64,000 nucleotides of DNA from Streptomyces sp. NBC_01591 (GCF_035918155.1 NZ_CP109328.1:930001-994000); one strand, 5' to 3'; positions 19,433 through 28,582 are shown, numbered from the stretch's first letter. Notes: a model not told the origin generated them from the letters alone. Numbers and translations: made by a program.

Positions 19433-19445
19433 TGCTTCATCCCCA
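19283..19445 (-). mobile_element. IS3-family OrfA fragment
   Basis: The minus strand reads RADAVALYRSKPGATIRSVA then ADLGVNTETLRNWIRAADG, the N-terminal HTH of an IS3-type OrfA. Its start MKHYP is in a different frame (deletion near 19430), and everything after about 60 codons is missing. A further short plus-strand relic (VKAHRDFATRMITEALSAAN, ending TGA 19572-19574) lies just beyond and is not recognised. Confidence 0.7.
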
Positions 19446-19621
19446 CGGGGACTCCGTTCTCCTGGACCATCAAGATCCAAGTCTCTCCGGTGTCCAAAAC
19501 CCGGGGTCAAGGCCCACCGCGACTTCGCCACCCGCATGATCACCGAAGCCCTGTCCGCAGCGAACCAGAACTGACGCGCAGAATCCGATCGCCCCCGCTC
19601 AAGGCCCGTCGAAACGGCGGA

Positions 19622-20044
19622 TCACGAGGAGGGGGTCAGCTGCGGCTGCTGTGTCGTGCGCGTGCTGCCCTCGGTCAGCAGCATGACGGCGGTGAGTACG
19701 ACGACGGCGGCCGCCGATACGTGAACGCTCAGCGCTGTGGTGAACGTGCCTCCATGGGTGACGACCGTGAGCATGTCACCGAGCGGAATGATGGCGTCGA
19801 TGAGGACCACCCAGCCGAGGGTTCGCCGCTGCCCGAGCGCGAGCAGCAGGAACACGGTGAACGCCACGGCGATATCGCGTATGCCCTTCACCACGAAATA
19901 GCCGTCGGCGTTGCCCTTCGGCCAGGGGGCGATACCGAACCCGGCGGGTGCACCGTCGGGGTTCAGCAGGAAATTGAGCCCGAAGAACAGAACCGTGGCG
20001 CCGGTCAGTACGGCAAGGGCAGTGGTGATGTGATGCCTCTTCAT
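19622..20044 (-). CDS. DUF4267-type small membrane protein
   Basis: A 140-aa protein with four hydrophobic segments. The motif GNADGYFVVKGIRDIAVAFT fits the DUF4267 pattern (Lys-Gly-x-Arg-Asp in the second helix). The ATG at 20044 follows GGGAGGA. The stop is at 19622. Its function is unknown; many copies sit beside TetR regulators, and here it follows another membrane protein in the same direction (63-bp gap), suggesting an operon. Confidence 0.8.
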   Translation of the reverse strand: MKRHHITTALAVLTGATVLFFGLNFLLNPDGAPAGFGIAPWPKGNADGYFVVKGIRDIAVAFTVFLLLALGQRRTLGWVVLIDAIIPLGDMLTVVTHGGTFTTALSVHVSAAAVVVLTAVMLLTEGSTRTTQQPQLTPSS

Positions 20045-20107
20045 GAATCCTCCCAAGGAATGCGGGCCTTGCGGACCTCGCGGATCCGCGCATTGCGGCG
20101 TTGTCCG

Positions 20108-20821
20108 TCAATCGCTGACCACTTGCTCAGGGGGACCGGGGTGCGGGGGCTGCCGGATCAGGGTGATGCCGTACACGACGATCCAGACGACCCACAGCAA
20201 CCAGCCCGCGAGACCGAGGAGGCCGAGGGCCCCGCCGTTGTCGATGACCCAGTGGGCGAGGGTGGCCGAACTGAACTGCAGTACGGCGGCGAGCAGCCCC
20301 AGGCCGGCGTGCCAGGGCCGGGTCAGGCCGGTGTGCAGGCCGCCGATGGACAGGCCGAGGAGGGCGAGCGCCAGAAAGGTTCCGTTGAGGGTGAACACCG
20401 CATCGTGCAGCGCCCAGAGTGCCGCGGTCGCGGAGGGGTCGCGCGGGGCTGTCGAGGTCAGAGCGAGGCGGGTGGCGACGACCCCGGCGAAGGTGACGTT
20501 CTGAAGGACGAGGCCGGCGAGCCCCAGCAGTGACCATGCCTCGCCCCGGTCGCGCTCGGAGCGCCGCAGCGCGACGAGCGCTCCGGCGCCGAACAACGTG
20601 GCCAGTATCCAGGCGGCGGGGGTGAGCGCGGATCCGATGCCGACGGCGACGCCTTCCGCGGCGAAGAACTCGGTGACCTCGCCGGTCTCCGTGCCGGTGA
20701 GGGGAAGGCCGGCGGGCACCATGATCACGTTGCTGAGGGTGATCATGGCAGCGAAACCCAAGGCGGCGATGCCGCCGATCCGGGGGAAACTGCTGGTGGT
20801 TAACTTGAATTGATCTGCCAT
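20108..20821 (-). CDS. Multi-pass membrane protein (DUF4386-like)
   Basis: A 237-aa protein from ATG 20821 with about six hydrophobic helices (GFAAMITLSNVIMVPAG, GLAGLVLQNVTFAGVVA, TFLALALLGLSIGGLH, LLGLAGWLLWVVWIVVYGIT). No catalytic motif is seen. It is divergent from the TetR gene at 20862, with a palindrome overlapping its start, so it is probably that regulator's target. The family is a guess from topology. Confidence 0.7.
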   Translation of the reverse strand: MADQFKLTTSSFPRIGGIAALGFAAMITLSNVIMVPAGLPLTGTETGEVTEFFAAEGVAVGIGSALTPAAWILATLFGAGALVALRRSERDRGEAWSLLGLAGLVLQNVTFAGVVATRLALTSTAPRDPSATAALWALHDAVFTLNGTFLALALLGLSIGGLHTGLTRPWHAGLGLLAAVLQFSSATLAHWVIDNGGALGLLGLAGWLLWVVWIVVYGITLIRQPPHPGPPEQVVSD

Positions 20822-20835
20822 ATATTCATTATATG
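20819..20835. promoter_or_regulatory. Palindromic operator overlapping the membrane-gene start
   Basis: CATATATTCATTATATG: 6-bp arms CATATA/TATATG around TTCAT. It sits exactly at the start codon of the minus-strand membrane gene and 27 bp before the divergent TetR gene. A pure AT block like this is rare in the surrounding DNA, supporting an operator or promoter role. Confidence 0.65.
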
Positions 20836-20861
20836 CAGCGTAAAGCAGGGGAGGGCAAGGC

Positions 20862-21488
20862 ATGACCGAGGAACAGGGCCGACGTCGTTACGACTCACTT
20901 CGCCGGGCCACGCAGGCGCTGGAGACCCGGGCCGAGATCGCCCGCGCCGCGCGTCGGCTCTTCGACGCCCAGGGCTGGGCGAGCACGACCGTCCGTGACG
21001 TGGCGCGCGAAGCGGGAGTCTCCGTGCCCACCGTCTACGCGACGTACGGCAACAAGACCGGGCTGACCCGGGCCGTGGCCGATTCGGCCGACCTGTCCGC
21101 CGACGCACCGCAGATGCTCGCGGAGTTGGAGGCCGCAGCGGCGGACCCCGAGCGCCAGCTCGCGGCGATGGCCGGCTACGACCGGAGGCTGTTCGAGCGC
21201 GCGGGCGACGTCATCATGCTGATCCGCGAAGCGGGCCGCAGCGAACCCGAGCTCGCCACGGCCTACCGGGAAGGCCGCGAGCGGGGCGACGAAACCCGGA
21301 TCCAGGTCTTCTCGTCCTGGCCGGAGGGCACCCTCCGACGCGGCCTGGATCTGCAGGCGGCCGTCGACATCTACGCGGCTGTCTGCAACATCGGCGTCTA
21401 CACCACGCTCACCACCGAACGCGGCTGGCAGCCCGGCCGCATCGAGGAATGGTGGGGGCAGACGCTGGCCCGTGAGCTGCTCGGATAG
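20862..21488 (+). CDS. TetR family regulator
   Basis: A 208-aa protein. The HTH is at about residues 24-68 (AEIARAARRLFDAQGWASTT, VAREAGVSVPTVYATYGNK). The C-terminal ligand domain is helical. The ATG at 20862 follows AGGGGAGGG at 20846-20854. It is divergent from the membrane proteins at 19622-20821 and likely controls them through the palindrome at 20819. Confidence 0.93.
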   Translation: MTEEQGRRRYDSLRRATQALETRAEIARAARRLFDAQGWASTTVRDVAREAGVSVPTVYATYGNKTGLTRAVADSADLSADAPQMLAELEAAAADPERQLAAMAGYDRRLFERAGDVIMLIREAGRSEPELATAYREGRERGDETRIQVFSSWPEGTLRRGLDLQAAVDIYAAVCNIGVYTTLTTERGWQPGRIEEWWGQTLARELLG

Positions 21489-21544
21489 GCGTACGCCGAA
21501 CATCCCGATCGTCCGGACGGCGGCCCGGTCGGGGTGTACCTGCG

Positions 21545-22195
21545 TCAGATCCCTCCTGGTCCCCCGGCCCGGGAGGGGGCCGGACCTGCCGCAGGTCCCT
21601 CCTGGGCCTCCGGATACACCGCTTGGAGGAGGTCGCGGACGAAGCGGTCGGGGTCGTCCAGGCCGGCCGCGGCCAGCGTGTCGGGGCCGTCGGCCAGCAC
21701 ATGGGGGATGGCGGCGTGCATGGCGAGGGTGACGGTGGCGGCTCGCTGCGGAGTGACAGGCAGTCCGGCGGCCCGCTGGGCCAGCTCGAACCCCGCGAAG
21801 TCGGAGGCGGCGATCGGGTCGAGGATGGTCGACAACCAGGGCTTGCGGGCCGCCTCGGCCTGGAGCTCCAAGTAGGCGAGCAGGCGGGGGCGGCCGGGCC
21901 CGGCGACGTTCTCCAGGAGCGTCCGGAACAAGACGACCAGGCCCTCGCGGTCGGTGGGCCCCGGTCCGGTGGCCGCGATCCGTGCGGTGATCGCGCGGTA
22001 CTGCTCCAGGCAGCGCTCGGCCACCGCCCGCAGCACGGCGTCCCTGGTCGGGAAGTAGTTCTTGGTGGTGCCGGGCGGTACCTCTGCGGCCGCGTCGACG
22101 GCGCGGTGCGTCAGGCCGCGGCCGCCCGCGTCGGCCAGTACCCCGATGGCCGCGTCGCTCAGCCGCTCCCGCCGGTCCGCATTCACCGTCGACAT
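21545..22195 (-). CDS. TetR family regulator
   Basis: A 216-aa protein. The HTH is at about residues 8-50 (RRERLSDAAIGVLADAGGRG, PPGTTKNYFPTRDAVLRAV). The C-terminal domain contains LVVLFRTLLENVAGPGRPRL, typical of the DUF-like C-terminal TetR domain. The last residues (GPAAGPAPSRAGGPGGI) are low complexity. It is divergent from the FAD monooxygenase and is the likely ligand-responsive repressor of it, given the palindrome between them. Confidence 0.92.
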   Translation of the reverse strand: MSTVNADRRERLSDAAIGVLADAGGRGLTHRAVDAAAEVPPGTTKNYFPTRDAVLRAVAERCLEQYRAITARIAATGPGPTDREGLVVLFRTLLENVAGPGRPRLLAYLELQAEAARKPWLSTILDPIAASDFAGFELAQRAAGLPVTPQRAATVTLAMHAAIPHVLADGPDTLAAAGLDDPDRFVRDLLQAVYPEAQEGPAAGPAPSRAGGPGGI

Positions 22196-22232
22196 CTCCT
22201 CTCCTTGACTCCTTGCTCACACTACCCCAGCC

Positions 22233-22253
22233 GTGGTACCACAGCTGTGGTAC
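22233..22253. promoter_or_regulatory. Overlapping perfect palindromes upstream of the monooxygenase
   Basis: GTACCACAGCTGTGGTAC (22236-22253) is an 18-bp perfect palindrome. It overlaps a second perfect 10-bp palindrome, GTGGTACCAC (22233-22242). The site is 35 bp before the monooxygenase start and 38 bp before the divergent TetR start, so one bound repressor could block both. Confidence 0.8.
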
Positions 22254-22287
22254 TCGAATGAGGGTGGACGAGCCGGGGGAGGCTGGC

Positions 22288-23331
22288 ATGACCGGAACGG
22301 CGGTTGTGGTCGGAGCAGGAGTCGGTGGGCTGACGACGGCGATCGGGCTGCGCCGTGCGGGATGGGTGGTGTCGATCATCGAGCGGCGGACGGAACTGGA
22401 GCGGTACGGCACCGCGTTCGGCATCCACCCCACCGCGCAGGCCGCACTCGACCGCCTGGGCGTGGGCGAGGCGTTCCGCGACCGGGCGGTGCCCTACCGG
22501 GGCGCACGGATCCGCACCCCGGAGGGGAAGGTGATGGCGAGCCTCCCGCTGGAGCGGATCGAGCGGAAGGCCGGGCGCCCCGAACTGCTGATCTCCCGGC
22601 CCTATCTGATCGATGCTCTGCTGGCCGGGCTGGAAGCCTTCGGGGACGTGCCGCTCAAGCTCGGGGAGAACGTCTGCGATGTGAAAGCACTGGCGGCCGG
22701 GCACGACCTGGTGGTCGGCGCCGACGGAATCCGCAGCGCCGTGCGCACCGCACGCTTCGGCGAGCGCAGCGGCCCGCGACGCGTCGGGACCGTCGCCTGC
22801 ATCGGTGTCGCCGACTTCGAGAGCGGCGTCTACGGCGAGACCTGGGGCAGGGGCCGGTTCTTCGGGATGACCCCGGTCGAGCCGGGCCGCACCAACTGGT
22901 ACGCCACCGTGCCCGAGGCCGTCACCGCCGAGGACCTGCGCGGGTACTTCGAGGACTGGCACGACCCCATCCCGCGCATTCTCACCGAGACCGACCCGTC
23001 CACCTGGATCCGTTACGAGATGCGACACCTGTTCCCCGCCCTGCCGACCTTCGTCCACGGTGGGCGGGTCGCGCTGGTCGGCGACGCGGCGCACGCCATG
23101 ACGCCCAATCTGGGCCAGGGCGCCTGCACGGCGATCCTCGACGCGGAGGCCCTGACCCGGGCCGTCGCCGAGCACGGCCGGGCCGGCCTGCCTTCCGCCC
23201 TGCGCGCCTACGACTCGGAACGCCGCCGCAGCGCCCAGCGGATCGCGTTCGGCTCCCGGAGCCTGCACCGCTTCATGAGCACCGAGCGCACCCGGCTGCG
23301 CGACTCGCTGGTCAGCATGTTGCCGAGCTGA
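22288..23331 (+). CDS. FAD-dependent monooxygenase (PheA/UbiH type)
   Basis: A 347-aa flavoprotein hydroxylase. The FAD GXGXXG motif is VVVGAGVGGLTTAIGLRRAG (about 6-25). A DG motif (LVVGADGIRSAVR) and the GD motif (RVALVGDAAHAMTPNLGQGA) are all present. The ATG at 22288 is preferred over 22258 because GGGGGAGG at 22275-22282 is spaced for it. Such enzymes hydroxylate aromatic compounds or antibiotics with NAD(P)H. The substrate is unknown; control by the divergent TetR gene suggests an inducible detoxification step. Confidence 0.93.
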   Translation: MTGTAVVVGAGVGGLTTAIGLRRAGWVVSIIERRTELERYGTAFGIHPTAQAALDRLGVGEAFRDRAVPYRGARIRTPEGKVMASLPLERIERKAGRPELLISRPYLIDALLAGLEAFGDVPLKLGENVCDVKALAAGHDLVVGADGIRSAVRTARFGERSGPRRVGTVACIGVADFESGVYGETWGRGRFFGMTPVEPGRTNWYATVPEAVTAEDLRGYFEDWHDPIPRILTETDPSTWIRYEMRHLFPALPTFVHGGRVALVGDAAHAMTPNLGQGACTAILDAEALTRAVAEHGRAGLPSALRAYDSERRRSAQRIAFGSRSLHRFMSTERTRLRDSLVSMLPS

Positions 23332-23401
23332 TGGAGACCTGGGGCATGCGCATTGCGAACCCGCCGCGGACCCTGTCATGGCTGCGGCATACGGTGCTGA
23401 T

Positions 23402-23803
23402 GTGACTTCCACCCAGCGCCCCCATGCACAGCCGGACAAGGACGAGGACGGCGTACTTCTGCCGAGGCTGCGGCTCAAGGACGTGGTGCTGCGCGGTGTG
23501 CTGTTCGGCGCTGTGGCCGGCATCGTCGCCGCCGTCGTGGCAGCGGTCCGCCGAGAGCACCCCACTTGCGTGTCATGGACGGGCTCCTGGAAGGATGCCT
23601 CCCTGGTCCCCGTGGGACTTCGACCGGAAGCCGTACGGCGACGACCGCGCGCCCGCCGACGCCGCCGTGTTCGCCTACACCACGCCCGACGACAGAGCCG
23701 ACGCCCTGGCCGTTGCACTAGGCCAGTACAACGATGCCACCGCCCGCATCAAGGCCCAGGCCGCCGAGAGGCCGTCGCCCGGCTCGACGCTGAAACCACC
23801 TGA
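23402..23803 (+). pseudogene. Frameshifted gene with one membrane helix
   Basis: From GTG 23402 the first frame reads LRLKDVVLRGVLFGAVAGIV AAVVAAV, a membrane helix. Near 23575-23620 the coding signal moves to the next frame (PWDFDRKPYGDDRAPADAAV, ALAVALGQYNDATARIKAQA). Near 23765 it returns to the first frame (REAVARLDAETT-stop). Two frameshifts mean either a decayed gene or two overlapping small genes. The family is unknown. Confidence 0.45.
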
Positions 23804-24238
23804 CCGCCGCCCCGCTCGGTCCTACTGACGCAGTGCACCCTTGTCCGTGCCGCTGGCGCCCGAAATCCAGCGGGATGCGTGGAGTTCCGCGGCGGGGCCT
23901 GTTACAGGGATGAGGGCATCCTGCCCCGGACTCCGCTGCGCGGAACGCCGGCTGTCCGAGTTGGAGAGCGTCATCACGCTTCTCCGGTGGGACGAAAGTT
24001 AGGGGACGATCGATGTCCAGGGCGGCGTTTGGCCTCGTAGGCGAGTTCCGAGAACGCCTGTTGTTCAGCGCTGAGATCGCCTGGTTCCACGTGAGCCAAG
24101 GCGGCGCGGCCCTCATTCACCACTGCCGAGGCTCCCGAAGACACGAGTGACCCACTGATCCATTCGGGCCACGAAGTCCGACGGCGAGGTAATTCCCGAG
24201 GCTACTGAACTTGAATGTGTGATGTCGGCCTGATCGTG
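23804..24238. other. Gene-poor stretch with a short dispersed repeat
   Basis: No supported gene. Around 24026-24105 the DNA resembles 44003-44080 (shared cores such as GCGAGTT-CGAGA-CGCCTG followed by a CAGC-C-GAGA-CGCC pattern). The minus-strand reading is WNQAISALNNRRSRNSPTR here and RRSRNSLTKP there. This may be the degraded end of a transposase shared by both places. Confidence 0.35.
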
Positions 24239-25301
24239 TCAGCTGGTCAGGGTCAGGCCGGTGCCTATGAGGCAGCCGTCGATGAGGTGCGGTCGGTACT
24301 GGGTCTTCTTGAGGCTGCGCTTCACGGCGGCGGCGAGCTGGTCGAGGTTCGCGGCGGCGAGGTTGCCGATCGCCCGTTTCACCAGGGACCAGATGCCCTC
24401 CTGCGGGTTGAGGTCGGGTGCGTAGGACGGGAAATGAAGACGGTCAGCCAGTCCTCGTTCGCAGCGATGAAGTCCTTCATCTGCGGCATGAGATGGGTGC
24501 GCAGGTTGTCCCGGACCAGGACGATGGGGCCTTTGAGCTGGTTGTGCGCCCGCACGATGAGGTCGCGGTAGTCCTGCCAGGTGAATCCCTTGGGTTCGCC
24601 CTTGCGGCCCCGGTGGACGCGAAAGCTGTAGATCAGCCTCGACCGGTCTCCGCGTCGGAAGCAGACCATTCCCGCCATCGAAACCCGTCCGGAACCCCTG
24701 CCCCGGACGCGGACGACCGGCGTCTGGCCGATGCGGCCCCAGGACCTCGCGCGTGGCGGCCTCAGCGACTGGCTGGCCTCGTCCTCACAGACGATCCAGG
24801 CCCCGCAGGCCGCCGCCGTACTTTTACCTGCGGCCACACCTCCTTCTTCCACAACTCCACCGCGCTGTCGTCACGTTCGATCGCCCGGCGGGCCGGCTGC
24901 TGCCACGACCAGCCATGGCGCTTCAGCAGCCGCCATGTCCCCTCCACCGTGTAGCCGACGTGGAACAACCGTCCGATCAGAGTCTTCACCCGGGCCAGTG
25001 TCCACCGCTGGTCAGCCCAGCCATGGGCGAGCGGGCCGCGCCCCAACTCCCGCTCCAGTTTGGCGATTTGGTCTGCCGAAAGCCTCGGACGCCCTGGCGA
25101 TCCCTTTGACCGGACACCCTCTTCACCCCGCTCACGCCACTGACGGCGCCAGCGCTCCACCGACCGCTCGCTCACCCGCAGCGCGGCCGCGATCTCCCGG
25201 TTCTTCGCGCCGCTCTCGAAGCGACCGACCGCTTCCAGCCGGATCCGCTCTCTTGCAGCCCTCCTGGCATCGGTCAAACCGCCGCCCTGCGCGTATCTCA
25301 C
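24239..25301 (-). pseudogene. IS630-family transposase with two frameshifts
   Basis: Three frames together give a nearly full transposase. First come the HTH segments (EIAALRVSERSVERWRRQW-like) and VEGTWRLLKRHGWSWQQPAR, ending near 24830. Then CGAWIVCEDEASQSLRPPRA, GRIGQTPVVRV and IVLVRDNLRTHLMPQMKDFI follow in the -1 frame. Finally FPSYAPDLNPQEGIWSLVKR and LIDGCLIGTGLTLTS run to the stop at 24239-24241. The DDE triad is recognisable: D in CEDEA, D in VRDN, E in NPQEG. The first shift is at GGTAAAAGT (about 24825), which could be slippery. The second (CTTCATTTCCCG, about 24433) looks like a simple deletion, so the copy is probably dead. Confidence 0.85.
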
Positions 25302-25326
25302 ACCCCACAGCTACCGACTCGACTCA

Positions 25327-26341
25327 GAGCCTGTCGGGTGGCCGGTTGATTACGCTGCGATGAGGTCCTCGATGGTCTTGGTTCGGGCGGTCTTGCGGTG
25401 GGATTCATGGCTCCACCGTGATGGCTGCCCGGCGAGCCGGACGAGCATCAGGCGGATCATCGCCACCTTGATCATGGCCTCGGAGGTCGCGGTAAGCCGT
25501 TCGTAGTCGCGGGCCAGCCGACGGTTTCGGACCAGCCAGCCGAAACTTCGCTCCACCACCCAGCGGCGGGGCAGGACCTTGAAGCCCTTGACGTCGTCGG
25601 TCCGCTTCACGATCTCCACAACGATGTCCAACGTGTCGCGGGCCCATGAAAGCAGCGTGGAATCAACGGAGTTGGCGTATCCGCCGTCGGCCCACACCAG
25701 ACTGACCGTGCGGAATCCCTTCGCGAGACGGGCCAGGACGATGCGGCCTTTGGCCCGGTCCTGCACGGACGCGGAGGTGACGGCAACGACCAGCAGCAGG
25801 CCCATCGTGTCCACGATCACGTGTCTCTTCCGCCCTGTCGTTCGCTTGCCCGCATCGAACCCACGCGCCTCGCCGCCCTCGCTGGTCTTGATCGACTGGG
25901 CGTCGATCACGGCGGCCGACGGCTCGGGATCGCGTCCGGCCCCGACCCGGACCTGGCGGCGGAGCCCGTCGTGGACGCGGTCCCAGGTGCCGTCCCGCCG
26001 CCACTTGGTGAACCAGCGGTGGGCCGCGTCCCAGGGCATCAGATCGCGCGGAAGCATCCGCCACTGGCAGCCCGACCGCAGCACGTAGAAGAGCGAGTCG
26101 AGCACCAACCGGTCCCCGTACTTGCGCACGCCGCCGCCTCTTCGCAGGTCACGCACGGGAAGAAGCAGCTGGATGATCTCCCACATCTCATCGGTCAGGC
26201 TGGACGGACAGCATGGGCCGCTGACGGCCTCGGAGTTTTCGCACTGGCACACATCACGTGATCATTCCGGGGCCGTCGCCATGCCCGGAGGGCAGATCGC
26301 GACCGTCACGCTTCACGCATAATCGGCCACCCGACAGGCTC
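25327..26341. mobile_element. Complete IS5-family element (IS1031/IS427 type)
   Basis: An 18-bp perfect terminal inverted repeat: GAGCCTGTCGGGTGGCCG at 25327-25344 and its complement at 26324-26341. The flanks carry the 3-bp target duplication TCA (25324-25326 and 26342-26344), matching the TNA duplication known for IS1031-type elements. Length is 1015 bp with one intact transposase on the minus strand. It has landed just beyond the stop codon of a helicase relic. Confidence 0.93.
25350..26252 (-). CDS. IS5-family transposase, intact
   Basis: A 300-aa single-frame transposase. The N-terminal DUF4096-type domain (LTDEMWEIIQLLLPV, RSGCQWRMLPRDLMPWDAAH) is followed by a DDE catalytic core: D117 in AVIDAQSIKTSEGG, D189 in VWADGGYAN, E234 in VVERSFGWLVRNRRLARDYE. 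No frameshift or stop is seen and the ends are intact, so this element may still be mobile. Confidence 0.95.
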   Translation of the reverse strand: MCQCENSEAVSGPCCPSSLTDEMWEIIQLLLPVRDLRRGGGVRKYGDRLVLDSLFYVLRSGCQWRMLPRDLMPWDAAHRWFTKWRRDGTWDRVHDGLRRQVRVGAGRDPEPSAAVIDAQSIKTSEGGEARGFDAGKRTTGRKRHVIVDTMGLLLVVAVTSASVQDRAKGRIVLARLAKGFRTVSLVWADGGYANSVDSTLLSWARDTLDIVVEIVKRTDDVKGFKVLPRRWVVERSFGWLVRNRRLARDYERLTATSEAMIKVAMIRLMLVRLAGQPSRWSHESHRKTARTKTIEDLIAA

Positions 26342-26349
26342 TCAGCCGT

Positions 26350-26431
26350 CTACCAGCGCATGCCGAGTTGGTCGAGGTCGGTTCGGCGTTGTTCGGGGAG
26401 TTTCGCGGCGCGTTTGCGGACGTTGTCGAGC
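26350..26431 (-). pseudogene. Helicase-associated relic 2 (last 27 residues)
   Basis: The minus strand reads WLDNVRKRAAKLPEQRRTDL then DQLGMRW and a stop at 26350-26352, the exact C-terminal end seen in the longer relic at 48099. Upstream of about 26431 the homology stops abruptly at the group II intron fragment. Confidence 0.75.
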
Positions 26432-26439
26432 CAGGGCGA

Positions 26440-26740
26440 TCTCGGACCTGGAGCGGTCGCCGAAGGACCTCCCGGCGTAAGGGGCGTGGAATGGTCGGAG
26501 GGTTGTCCTGGGAACTGGAGAGGGCCTCCTCGGCCCCGGGTTTGCGGCCCGGGAAGCGTGGCCTGCCTATAACCGGCAGAACCGGGAAATGGTGGGCTGT
26601 CGAGAGGCAGTCGGAGGGGTTCGTAGTAGTGGTGATCGGTGGGACAACACAACCCGCTGGGAGCGAAGGGCCCCTGCTTCATCGATGCGATCCGCGATCA
26701 GGGAGGGACCCGGATGAGTGCCGTTTCGGCTAGCCTCGAT
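26440..26740 (+). ncRNA. Probable 5' fragment of a group II intron
   Basis: The stretch is non-coding in all frames but has the linear pattern I associate with the middle of bacterial group II introns. A GC-rich stem (CCCCGGGTTTGCGGCCCGGG near 26537) is followed by GTTCGTAGTAGTGGTGATC (about 26618), GGGACAACACAACCC and GGGAGCGAAGGGCCCCTGC. The intact intron at 44989-46971 has the counterpart CGTAGTACTCCGAGGCCGGG, then GGGGAAGGGCGG, just upstream of its reverse transcriptase. No reverse transcriptase follows here. The assignment is by pattern only. Confidence 0.45.
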
Positions 26741-26916
26741 GTTTCGTGACGGTCCGTTGGTTTCTCCGGTGGGCCGTTTCGGCTTGTCGGGGCGGCTGTG
26801 CGGGTGCGGCTCAGCGGGCAGAACCCCTGGCAAGTCCCATCGTTGCAGCTCAGCAGCACTCTCCACCTATCTGATCAAGACCCGCACAAGCCCGCTCGTG
26901 AAAGCCCAAGGCTAAG

Positions 26917-28582
26917 CCTCGATCCACCGACGCGGTTTTGAAGTGGTCTCCGAGGGTTTGCGGGGCGGGTTCTGGACTGTCGGCCGGGTGTGGACAAGTG
27001 GTATCCGCTGGTCTGCCCAGCTTTTCCACAGGTTCGGTTCCGGTTGGGCCCTGGCGGGGCGGGTCGGGCAGAGGCGGTCAGGCCGGTTCGGGTGGGCGGT
27101 GGACAGTGTCGAACAACTGTGTCCACGCGTCTCGCCAGGGCCAGTTGTGCGGTAGGTGCAGTGTGATACGCCGTGCGGAGCGGGCGATCCGGGCCGGGAC
27201 CTGGATCAGGTGGGCGCGGAGGGTGGCGGTGGTGGCCTTGGCATGGAAGGCGGAGGTCAGTGCGCCGACTGCCCGCAGCAGGTTGTAGGCCATCGCCCAC
27301 AGGGTGAGCCAGGCGGCGTTGGCGTTGAACTTCCCCGACGGCAGGTGGGCCAGTGCGGAGGCTTTGCTGTCCGCGATGACCTGCTCGACGACGGCGTGGT
27401 GACGGCGTTCCCGCTCGGCTTGGAGGGTCTCGGCGGGGTTGTCGGTGAAGAACGGGTGGTGGCGCCAGACCGGGAACAACTCGCCCTGCTCTCCGACGAC
27501 CGCGGGTTTGGCCAGGTCACGGACCCGGCGCACGACCAGCCGGGCCGTGACCCGCTCCGATTTCTTCCGGCTGGCGAACGCCGTGTATGCGGGAATCTCG
27601 GCGACTTCGGCGTCCGAGACGAGTTCGCCGGTCTCGGGGTCCGGCACCGCGGTCGGGTAGGTGATCTGCTGCCATGCGTTGTCGGGGATGGCAGCGATGG
27701 CCCGTTTGATCGAGGGGTTCATGCCGGTGGTGATGGAAAAGTGGGCGCCGGTCCGGCGGCAGGCGGCAATCACACCGGCGTTGTAGAACTGGGAGTCCGC
27801 GCGCAGTGCAGCCGGCCTCGTGGGCGGTGGCCAGGGCCTCGCTGACGAACTTCGGGGCGCCACGGGAGTCGGCCGCTTTGCCGCGGCGCAAACGCACTGT
27901 GGCGATCACCGGCCGGGAGTGCGGGGTGCAGATCGTGGCGAGCAAGGGGTGCAGGGTGCGGATGCCCTTGAACCGGCCGTACTCGGCGCCCTGCTTGGTG
28001 CGGCCGTAGACCCGTTTGTGGGTGGAGTCGACATCGATGAACGCCATTTGCCCCGCGCCGGGCAGCAGCGGGGTGTGCACGGCCAGTTCGCCGAGGAACC
28101 TTCGGTGCACAGCGTGGAGCTGGAGCGCATGACCGTGGGTGAACGCGCGCAGGAACGTGCCGAGCGTGGACGGGGCACGGATCCCGCCGAACAGGGTCGG
28201 CATCGCGCCATGGCGCAGGACGTCCAGGTTGTCGATGCTGTCTGCGCCCACGGCCATCCCTGCGACGATGCTGGTGACCTTGGCGTCCGCTGCCGCACCC
28301 GCACCGTTCCCCGCCCCGCTCAGCCTCACCTTCCCCACTGTCAGCCGGGCAAGCCCGCACCGCTCGGCCAGCCGCATCATCGGGACCAGCCCGGCATACG
28401 CGACCACATTGGCGTCATCGAACGCGGCGGACACCGCCGAAACGGCATGGGAAGATTGCATCTCGCGGGTGTTCTCTTGCTCTGTGGATGTGGAACCGTA
28501 GGAAGTCCCATCGTCCCAACTCAGAGGGCATCCGCGTATTCATGCCCAAGCCTTGGACCGGCTATTGCTCGGCGGATCAAGG
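26917..28582. mobile_element. IS1380-family element with 5-bp target duplication
   Basis: Ends are CCTCGATCCACCGA (26917-26930) and the complement of CCTTGATCCGCCGA (28569-28582), 12 of 14 matching. The direct repeat CTAAG flanks both ends (26912-26916, 28583-28587). Length is 1666 bp, usual for IS1380. The transposase is on the minus strand and is frameshifted. An IS4-type element sits 7 bp beyond its right end. Confidence 0.85.
27078..28461 (-). pseudogene. IS1380 transposase, one frameshift
   Basis: Starts MQSSHAVSAVSAAFDDANVV at 28461 and runs in frame past AFIDVDSTHKRVYGRTKQGA (first Asp) to about 27815. It continues in another frame as LRADSQFYNAGVIAACRRTG (second Asp), VVEQVIADSKASALAHLPSG (Glu region) and NAAWLTLWAMAYNLLRAVGA to the stop at 27078. 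A single frameshift near 27800-27815 (in GCGCGCAGTGCAGCC) breaks the gene; otherwise it is full length, so the inactivation is recent. Confidence 0.9.

Noticed and set aside
18479..19543. 354-aa minus-strand ORF that begins with IS3-like sequence
   Set aside because: Only about 60 residues match OrfA; the rest is antisense to the truncated plus-strand gene, so it is not a real protein.
22288..23331. Part of a secondary-metabolite cluster
   Set aside because: A single flavin monooxygenase with its own repressor; no synthase, peptide synthetase or tailoring neighbours.
24800..24850. Programmed -1 frameshift in the IS630 transposase (GGTAAAAGT)
   Set aside because: The site looks slippery, but the same gene has a second, clearly accidental frameshift, so decay explains both more simply.
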